A DNA stretch of 24,589 nucleotides from JAWWBN01 sp033720955. Lineage in GTDB: Bacteria > Acidobacteriota > Thermoanaerobaculia > Multivoradales > JAHEKO01. This document shows positions 20,189 through 24,589 of this stretch, in pieces (the stretch's first letter is position 1; each line of letters opens with the position of its first letter). The stretch lies in the NCBI GenBank assembly GCA_033720955.1, contig JAWWBN010000032.1, forward strand, positions 1 to 24,589, given 5' to 3'. The notes beneath the pieces were generated by a model. That model worked only from the letters and a program-made list of their open reading frames with translations, made no database searches and was not told the DNA's origin. Made by a program: the position numbers and the translations under genes.

Positions 20189-23095
20189 ATGAGCCGCGCC
20201 GCCTCGCTCGCCGCCCTGCTTCTCGCCTTCGTCGTCGGGCCGGCCGCGGCGGTCCCCGCGTGCAGCCCCTGCGCCGGCTTCCTGACCGACGAGCCCCGGG
20301 AGGCCGCCCGGCTGCTGGCCGGCCGGACCGGCGAGCCCGAGTCGGGGCCGCTCTTCGTGGGCTGGCGGCCGGCGCCCGGGGAGGACACCGCGGCCATCTC
20401 CGGCGAGCTGCGTCGCGCCGGGGCCACCCCCTGGCTGGTCGTGGCCCTGGCCACCCCGCCCCCCCTGCTCGACAACCTGGCGGCCCTCGAGACCGAGCTC
20501 GAGGAGCTGGCGCGCCGGGTCGAGGGAGCGGGCCCGGGGGCGCGGGTGCAGGTGGACTGGCGCGGCGCCGCCGACGCTCCACCCTCCGACCTGGCCTTCC
20601 TGATCAAGCGGGCGGCGGTGGCCGTCACCGGCGCCGAGGCGGACGCCGAGTTCCTTCTCGGACCGCTGGCGCCGGCAGCGGTGGCGGGCCTCTTCGACGA
20701 CGAGACCGCGCCCTACCTGGACGGCGTGGCGATCGCCGCAGCCGACGCGGAGAGGGTGGCCGGCCTCGCCGACGCCGTGGCGGCGGCCGACCCCGGAGCG
20801 GGCGTCTCGGTGGTGGGCCTGCCCGCCTCTCGGGAGCCCCTCGAGATGCTGGCCGAGGCGGCGCGGCTGGCCGGGGCGGGAGCGGCCGTCTCCCTCTTCG
20901 ACCTGCCCCGTGTGACGCCGGCCGCGGTCGCCCCCTTCCTTCTGCTGGCGCGGGAGTTTGCCGGCGACATCGCCCTCGACCCCTACTCCGTGCCCGCCGG
21001 CGCCAGCGCAGCGTGGAGCTTCGTGCGCGGCGAGGACCTGGGTCTGCGCGTGGTCGCCGTCACGCCGCCGGGCGCCGAGCGGCTCCGGCTCGAGTTCCCC
21101 GACGGGCAGCTCAGCGAGCCGCGGCGGCTCGACCCGTCCACCGGGGAGACCTCGCCGCTCTTCGGACTGCGGGTGGGATCGGGCTACGAGGTGGAGATCG
21201 AGGCTCCGGCCGCGGTGGAGGTGGTGGCCCTGGACCGGATCGGGGCCGACGAGCTCACCGGCATGCTGGGGGTCGCCGAGGAGGTGACGGTCGAGGACAT
21301 CCGCCAGATCCCGGTGGGCGAGATCCTCCGCCGGCTGCAGGCGTTCGAGGACGCCCAGCGGCGCAAGCTCCGCCACTACCGGGCGCTCAACACCACCCAC
21401 CTGCGGTTCCAGGCCGGCACCGCCGCGCAGAGCTTCGAGGCCACCCTCCGGGGCGACTTCTTCTTCCGCCAGGGGGAGCCGTTCGACTGGGCCTGGCGGG
21501 AGCTGCTCTTCAACGGCGTGCGCTGGCGCTCCAAGCGGATCCCGGAGCTGCCGCTGCTGCAGCCCGAGAAGGCGGCGGCGCTGCCGGTGGAGATCAGCTT
21601 CACCCGCCAGTACCGCTACCGCCTGCGCGGCACCGGCGAGGCCGCCGGCCGCGACTGCTGGGTGGTGGACTTCGAGCCCGAGGGCGACGCCGGCGAGGAG
21701 GGCAACCTCTACCAGGGGACCGTCTGGGTGGACCGCGAGATCTTCGCCCGGGTGCGCACCCGCGCGGTCCAGCTCGGCCTGAAGGGCGACGTGATCTCGA
21801 ACGAGGAGACCGTCACCTTCGAGCCCCTGGACGCCTCCGGACAGCCGGCGCCCTGGGCGGAGGAGAGCTTCTTCCTGCCCGTGCGCCTGGAGGGCCAGCA
21901 GATCTGGTCCCTCCTCTCCACCACACCCGTGGTCGAGCGGGAGATCGTGCTCTCCGAGATCGAGATCAACGGCGACTCTTTCGACGCCCAGCGCCAGGCG
22001 GTGCTCGCCTCCGAGGTCACCATGGTGCGCGACACGGAGGAGGGTCTGCGCTTCCTCAAGGCCGACGGCAAGAGCGGCGAGCGGGTGGTCGAGATGGAGC
22101 CCGACCCCAGGCGTCGCTTCCTGGTCGGCGGGATCTTCTACGACGAGTCGCAGGACTTCCCGATCCCGCTCGCCGGGATCAACTGGCTCTGGTTCGATTT
22201 CCGCGGCACCGGCGCGCAGGCCAACGTCTTCTTCGCCGGCGCGCTGTTCAACGTGGCCATCACCGACCCCTCCTTCCTCGGCAGCCGCTGGGACGCGGGG
22301 GTGGACGTCTTCGGCCTGGCCATCGCGGGCAGCGACACGGTCTTCCGCGACGGACGCGAGGTGCCGGTGGAGGAGGTCGAGTTCATCCGCCCCAACGTGG
22401 ACTTCAAGCTCGGACGCCCGCTCGGCAGCTTCGGCAAGCTGGCGCTCCAGTACGAGCTGGGCTACCTGGACTTCTCGCGCGCCGACGACACCGCCGCCGA
22501 CTTCGCCACCCCGTCCGACACCCTGACCCACCGTCTCTCCGCGGTGCTCCGCTACAACCGCGCCGGCTACCGGCTCCGGGTCGGCGGGGCGCGGGTGCTC
22601 CGCGACGAGTGGGAGCCGTGGGGCTTCCCCGGCAACCCCGACTACGACCCGGGCAAGGACGAGTACACCCGGTGGGAGGCCGGGGTGGGCAAGACCTGGC
22701 ACTTCCCCAACTTCCTGAAGCTCGGAGCCGAGATCGAGTACGTGGACGGATCGAACCTCGACCGCTTCTCCAAGTACGAGTTCGGCATCTTCAGCGACGT
22801 CCGGGTGCGGGGCTACCAGAGCGACAAGGTGCGGGCGGAGAAAGCCTGGGCGGCCCACCTCTCCTACGGCTTCGACCTCGGGTCGGCCATGCGCCTCGAG
22901 CTCCTGGGCGACGCCGCCTGGGCCACCGACGAGGCGACCGGTCTCGAGGACGAGCTTCTGGGGGGCGCTGGCATCGCCGGCTTCTTCGTCGGCCCCTGGA
23001 ACACCCTCATCCGGCTCGACCTGGGGGTGGCCGTGGCCGGGCCGGACGACAGCGTGAGCGCCCTGGTGACGGTGCTCAAGCTGTTCGGGAGCTGA
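20189..23095 (+). CDS. Exported multidomain protein: alpha/beta domain, LolA-like domain and outer-membrane beta-barrel
   Basis: A 968-residue protein from the ATG at 20189. A signal peptide (LAALLLAFVVGPAAA) leads to a CSPC pair (C25, C28). Residues about 30-290 form an alpha/beta region rich in alternating strands and helices (WLVVALATPP, ARVQVDWRG, YLDGVAIAA, GVSVVGLPAS, DIALDPYSVP), like a degenerate TIM barrel. Residues about 394-555 resemble outer-membrane lipoprotein-sorting (LolA-like) domains (LRHYRALNTTHLRFQ, FTRQYRYRLRG, GRDCWVVDFEPEGD, GTVWVDREIFARVRT). From about 650 the sequence has alternating amphipathic strands (FDVELs absent; NVFFAGALFNVAI, LALQYELGYLDF, RLSAVLRYN) with VRGY at 873-876, as in Omp85/BamA-type barrels, and ends in LVTVLKLFGS. 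I infer an outer-membrane barrel with a periplasmic lipid-binding domain. Exact family unknown. It follows the ACP-KAS genes by 71 bases. Confidence 0.8.
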   Translation: MSRAASLAALLLAFVVGPAAAVPACSPCAGFLTDEPREAARLLAGRTGEPESGPLFVGWRPAPGEDTAAISGELRRAGATPWLVVALATPPPLLDNLAALETELEELARRVEGAGPGARVQVDWRGAADAPPSDLAFLIKRAAVAVTGAEADAEFLLGPLAPAAVAGLFDDETAPYLDGVAIAAADAERVAGLADAVAAADPGAGVSVVGLPASREPLEMLAEAARLAGAGAAVSLFDLPRVTPAAVAPFLLLAREFAGDIALDPYSVPAGASAAWSFVRGEDLGLRVVAVTPPGAERLRLEFPDGQLSEPRRLDPSTGETSPLFGLRVGSGYEVEIEAPAAVEVVALDRIGADELTGMLGVAEEVTVEDIRQIPVGEILRRLQAFEDAQRRKLRHYRALNTTHLRFQAGTAAQSFEATLRGDFFFRQGEPFDWAWRELLFNGVRWRSKRIPELPLLQPEKAAALPVEISFTRQYRYRLRGTGEAAGRDCWVVDFEPEGDAGEEGNLYQGTVWVDREIFARVRTRAVQLGLKGDVISNEETVTFEPLDASGQPAPWAEESFFLPVRLEGQQIWSLLSTTPVVEREIVLSEIEINGDSFDAQRQAVLASEVTMVRDTEEGLRFLKADGKSGERVVEMEPDPRRRFLVGGIFYDESQDFPIPLAGINWLWFDFRGTGAQANVFFAGALFNVAITDPSFLGSRWDAGVDVFGLAIAGSDTVFRDGREVPVEEVEFIRPNVDFKLGRPLGSFGKLALQYELGYLDFSRADDTAADFATPSDTLTHRLSAVLRYNRAGYRLRVGGARVLRDEWEPWGFPGNPDYDPGKDEYTRWEAGVGKTWHFPNFLKLGAEIEYVDGSNLDRFSKYEFGIFSDVRVRGYQSDKVRAEKAWAAHLSYGFDLGSAMRLELLGDAAWATDEATGLEDELLGGAGIAGFFVGPWNTLIRLDLGVAVAGPDDSVSALVTVLKLFGS

Positions 23096-23101
23096 GCGCC
23101 G

Positions 23102-23674
23102 CTACCGCGTCCGCGCCCGCAGATCGCGGGTGACCCGCTGGACCCCGTCCTCGCCGGGGACCGCCGGGCGGATCGAGGCCCAGAGGGGGTTGCCGGAGGC
23201 GTCGCGCCCCCGCTCGCCCAGCTTCGGGTCGCCCTCGAAGTGCAGCACGAAGCGCTGCCGGGGCACCCCGGGCCCCTCCACCAGGTAGTGGACGTGGGCG
23301 GGCGGCCCGCCGGTGGCGTAGTGGGCCGGCCGGACCGTCTCGAAGCGGTAGCGGCCTTCCGCGTCGGTGAGCATTCGCCCGCAGAGACGGGCGTTCGACT
23401 CGTCCATGCCGTCGGGCGAGTAGTACCCCCGGGCGTCGGTGTGGAAGACGAACACCTCCACCCCGGCCAGGGACCGCCCCTCCTCGTCCACGACCCGGCC
23501 GCTCACCACGAGCGGCTGGCCCGGCTCGTCCTCGGGGGCGATCCGCACGCTCCACTCCTCGGCGGGGCGGCCGGGGCAGGGCCCGCGGTGCTGCGCGGCC
23601 GCCGGGGGCGCGAGCAGACCCAGGGCCGTCGCGACCGCCGCGGCGCCGGCGAGGGCTCGAGGGGTTCGGTTCAC
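23102..23674 (-). CDS. Exported intradiol ring-cleavage dioxygenase-fold protein
   Basis: A 190-residue protein if started at the GTG at 23674, which begins a good signal peptide (N-R-T-P-R, then AGAAAVATALGLLAPPAAA); an ATG at 23749 would add 25 residues in front of it. The mature protein matches the protocatechuate 3,4-dioxygenase/intradiol family: VSGRVVDEEGRSLAGVEVFVFHTDARGYYSPDG (landmarks LAGVEVFVFHTDARG and YYSPDG), DAEGRYRFETVRPAHY and PAHVHYLVEG, then FVLHFEGDP. The non-haem Fe(III) ligands are probably Y84 or Y85, Y119, H127 and H129. All four are present, so activity on a catechol-type compound is possible. Export from the cytoplasm is unusual for catabolic dioxygenases but common for this subgroup; the substrate is unknown. 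Stop is 6 bases from the convergent barrel gene. Confidence 0.88.
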   Translation of the reverse strand: MNRTPRALAGAAAVATALGLLAPPAAAQHRGPCPGRPAEEWSVRIAPEDEPGQPLVVSGRVVDEEGRSLAGVEVFVFHTDARGYYSPDGMDESNARLCGRMLTDAEGRYRFETVRPAHYATGGPPAHVHYLVEGPGVPRQRFVLHFEGDPKLGERGRDASGNPLWASIRPAVPGEDGVQRVTRDLRARTR

Positions 23675-23747
23675 CCCTGCAGATACGCGCGGCGCCGTCT
23701 CCGGGTTGCGTCGAGCGAGAGACTGTGAGGCTGGGAATAGGATTCCC

Positions 23748-23776
23748 ATGATCTTAGTTCTCTAGACTGAGATCAT
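23748..23776. promoter_or_regulatory. 29-bp palindrome upstream of hsp20, candidate operator
   Basis: ATGATCTTAGT (23748-23758) and ACTGAGATCAT (23766-23776) form inverted 11-base arms with one mismatch and a 7-base centre (TCTCTAG). It stands 19 bases before the -35 of hsp20 in an AT-rich island. The 7-base spacer and inner AGT-N7-ACT recall the HspR-binding HAIR element (CTTGAGT-N7-ACTCAAG), but the arms match it only partly. It could be a repressor or activator site; it lacks a terminator T-run. Confidence 0.5.
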
Positions 23777-23795
23777 TGCCCATAACGCCAAAGAC

Positions 23796-23824
23796 TTGAC
23801 AAGACCTTAGTGCTTTGCCATAAT
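23796..23824 (+). promoter_or_regulatory. Near-consensus sigma70 promoter of hsp20
   Basis: TTGACA (23796-23801) is a perfect -35, and after 17 bases CATAAT (23819-23824) matches the -10 in 5 of 6 places; TAATAT two bases further on is an alternative. The -35 lies inside CTTGACAAG, a small palindrome. Transcription should begin near 23831 and leave about 50 bases of leader. It is the best sigma70 promoter in the window. Confidence 0.8.
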
Positions 23825-23880
23825 ATCCGTGTGGCGGGAGCCACCGAAACGAGTACAACAGCCAAAGGAGGAACCACACC

Positions 23881-24327
23881 ATGACCGGACTCATTCGCTG
23901 GACGCCGCAGGCCGACCTCTTCCGAACCCGCGTCGGCCGCCTCTTCGACGATGCCTTCAACGACTTCCTGTCCCCGGTCGGGGACGCCGAGATCTCGACC
24001 CGCTCGTGGATGCCCCCGGTGGACATCCGCGAGACCGAGAACGAGCTGGTCCTGACCGCCGAGCTGCCGGGGATGACGAAGGACGACATCGAGATCACCC
24101 TAGAGAACAACGTCCTCACCCTCTCCGGCCAGCGCAACTTCGAGAAGGACGTCGAGCGCGAGAGCTACCACCGCATCGAGCGCGCCTACGGCCGCTTCAG
24201 CCGCTCCTTCGCCCTGCCGCGCAACTTCAGCACCGAGGACGTGAAGGCGCAGTTCAAGGACGGCGTTCTCCACATCACCCTGCCGAAGCGCGAGGAGGCG
24301 AAGCCCCGCCGCATCGACATCCGCTGA
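23881..24327 (+). CDS. Small heat shock protein, Hsp20 / alpha-crystallin family
   Basis: A 148-residue protein from the ATG at 23881 with a strong AAAGGAGGA 8 bases upstream. A 42-residue N-terminal arm is followed by the alpha-crystallin domain (about 44-136), with PVDIRETENELVLTAELPG, the DDIEITLENNVLTLSGQR strand pair, YGRFSRSFALP and the signature AQFKDGVLHITLPK. The C-terminal I-x-I motif (IDI in RRIDIR) that locks oligomers is present. It holds unfolding proteins in soluble form, without ATP, in the cytoplasm. It is a single gene between its own strong promoter and a terminator; the palindrome upstream suggests stress control. Its codons are less GC-extreme in places than those of its neighbours, as expected for a highly expressed gene. 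Confidence 0.97.
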   Translation: MTGLIRWTPQADLFRTRVGRLFDDAFNDFLSPVGDAEISTRSWMPPVDIRETENELVLTAELPGMTKDDIEITLENNVLTLSGQRNFEKDVERESYHRIERAYGRFSRSFALPRNFSTEDVKAQFKDGVLHITLPKREEAKPRRIDIR

Positions 24328-24384
24328 GACCCAACGGCGGCGAGCCGCCGGGGCGCGCGCGCTCCGGCGACCGCTTCTCCATCC

Positions 24385-24418
24385 GGCCCACCCACCACCC
24401 GGGTGGGCCTTTCTTTTT
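24385..24418 (+). terminator. Intrinsic terminator after hsp20
   Basis: GGCCCACCC (24385-24393), a 7-base loop, GGGTGGGCC (24401-24409), then TTTCTTTTT. The 9-bp perfect GC stem with a T-rich tail is a clear rho-independent terminator 57 bases after the stop. Confidence 0.93.
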
Positions 24419-24422
24419 CCTC

Positions 24423-24431
24423 TGATACTGT
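24423..24431 (+). promoter_or_regulatory. Extended -10 TGA-TACTGT before the last gene
   Basis: Directly after the hsp20 terminator, CTCTGATACTGT carries a TGn extension and the hexamer TACTGT. It is nearly the same as the lemA promoter sequence (CTCTGATACCGT). It would give a leader of about 45 bases before the GTG at 24483. Confidence 0.4.
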
Positions 24432-24482
24432 GGCCGCCTCTCCGGGCGCGGCTCCGCGCCCGTCTCCAGGAAGGAGACTCGG

Positions 24483-24589
24483 GTGCCACGGCTCCCCCAC
24501 CTCCCGCTCGCCCCGCCGACGCCCGCTCCGGCCGCGTGGCGCCGACGCCGGCTCACCCCGCTGGCGGGAGCGCTGCTGCTCCTGGCCTG
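24483..24589 (+). CDS. Start of a membrane or exported protein (partial)
   Basis: A GTG at 24483 follows AAGGAG by 6 bases and opens a frame to the window end (35 codons). The residues are first Pro/Leu-rich, then basic (AAWRRRRLTP), then hydrophobic (LAGALLLLA), which suits a signal sequence or first membrane helix. The family cannot be told. The proline-rich head before the basic cluster means the first residues may be cytoplasmic. Confidence 0.6.
   Translation, partial: MPRLPHLPLAPPTPAPAAWRRRRLTPLAGALLLLA

Noticed and set aside
19775..22858. A 1027-codon minus-strand frame opposite the KAS and barrel genes
   Set aside because: It crosses two well-supported plus-strand genes and reads as the usual antisense composition (His, Gly, Arg, Val). 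An antisense gene of this size is very unlikely.
23781..23820. A CIRCE element at hsp20 (the string TTAGTGC looks like part of TTAGCACTC)
   Set aside because: The second arm GAGTGCTAA with a 9-base spacer is missing.

Overview
The window is very GC-rich chromosomal DNA (roughly 70 % G+C by eye) from a diderm bacterium. The gene content points to the Acidobacteriota, perhaps a Thermoanaerobaculia- or Holophagae-like lineage. The clues are a long Asp-box (BNR/VPS10-like) secreted protein, a domain of the kind found beside 'VWFA-related Acidobacterial' proteins, a C-terminal secreted module I associate with acidobacterial exoproteins, and an RRM protein with a charged tail. The taxonomic call is inference from protein families; no rRNA is present. 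There is no insertion sequence, phage gene, tRNA, rRNA or CRISPR array. Genes are packed tightly and no gap between genes exceeds 300 bases; the longest (17221-17443) holds a promoter-like site and a structured leader.

Layout. 1-99: the end of an unidentified gene. 146-3442 (-): exported ten-repeat Asp-box propeller protein. 3607-4911 (+): exported small protein plus a matrixin-type zinc protease with a C-terminal cystine-knot-like tail, closed by a clear terminator. 5042-5485 (-): RRM RNA-binding protein. 5663-8382 (+): ECF sigma factor overlapping a membrane-anchored YfbK-like von Willebrand A protein. 8443-9279 (-): secreted protein of unknown role. 9332-10375 (-): PA0069-type radical SAM protein. 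10456-11277 (+): exported tandem FKBP prolyl isomerase.

11297-14013 (-) is a compact operon reading lemA, TPM protein, second TPM protein, cupin, with overlapping ends. Divergent from it is a MutS-family ATPase without mismatch-recognition domains (14108-15841), then a secreted protein with a degenerate VWA fold (15889-17220).

17444-23095 (+) is the most unusual locus. A zinc deacylase of the aspartoacylase/succinylglutamate desuccinylase family, a free-standing acyl carrier protein and a ketoacyl-ACP synthase are translationally coupled. They are followed by a 968-residue exported protein that seems to join an N-terminal alpha/beta domain, a LolA/outer-membrane-lipoprotein-sorting-like domain and an outer-membrane beta-barrel with an Omp85-like VRGY motif. 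The set suggests making an acyl product and moving it to the outer membrane; this is hypothesis.

23102-23674 (-): exported intradiol-dioxygenase-fold protein. 23881-24327 (+): Hsp20 chaperone behind a near-consensus sigma70 promoter and a 29-bp palindrome in a small AT-rich island, followed by a strong terminator. 24483 to the end: the start of another membrane or exported protein.

Several genes (10456, 20189, the cupin at 11770, possibly 5663) have a TAnnnT -10-like hexamer only 6-13 bases before the start codon and no Shine-Dalgarno sequence. Others (3442, 4183, 9279, 14013, 23881, 24483) have clear Shine-Dalgarno sequences. The genome therefore seems to mix leaderless and leadered mRNAs.
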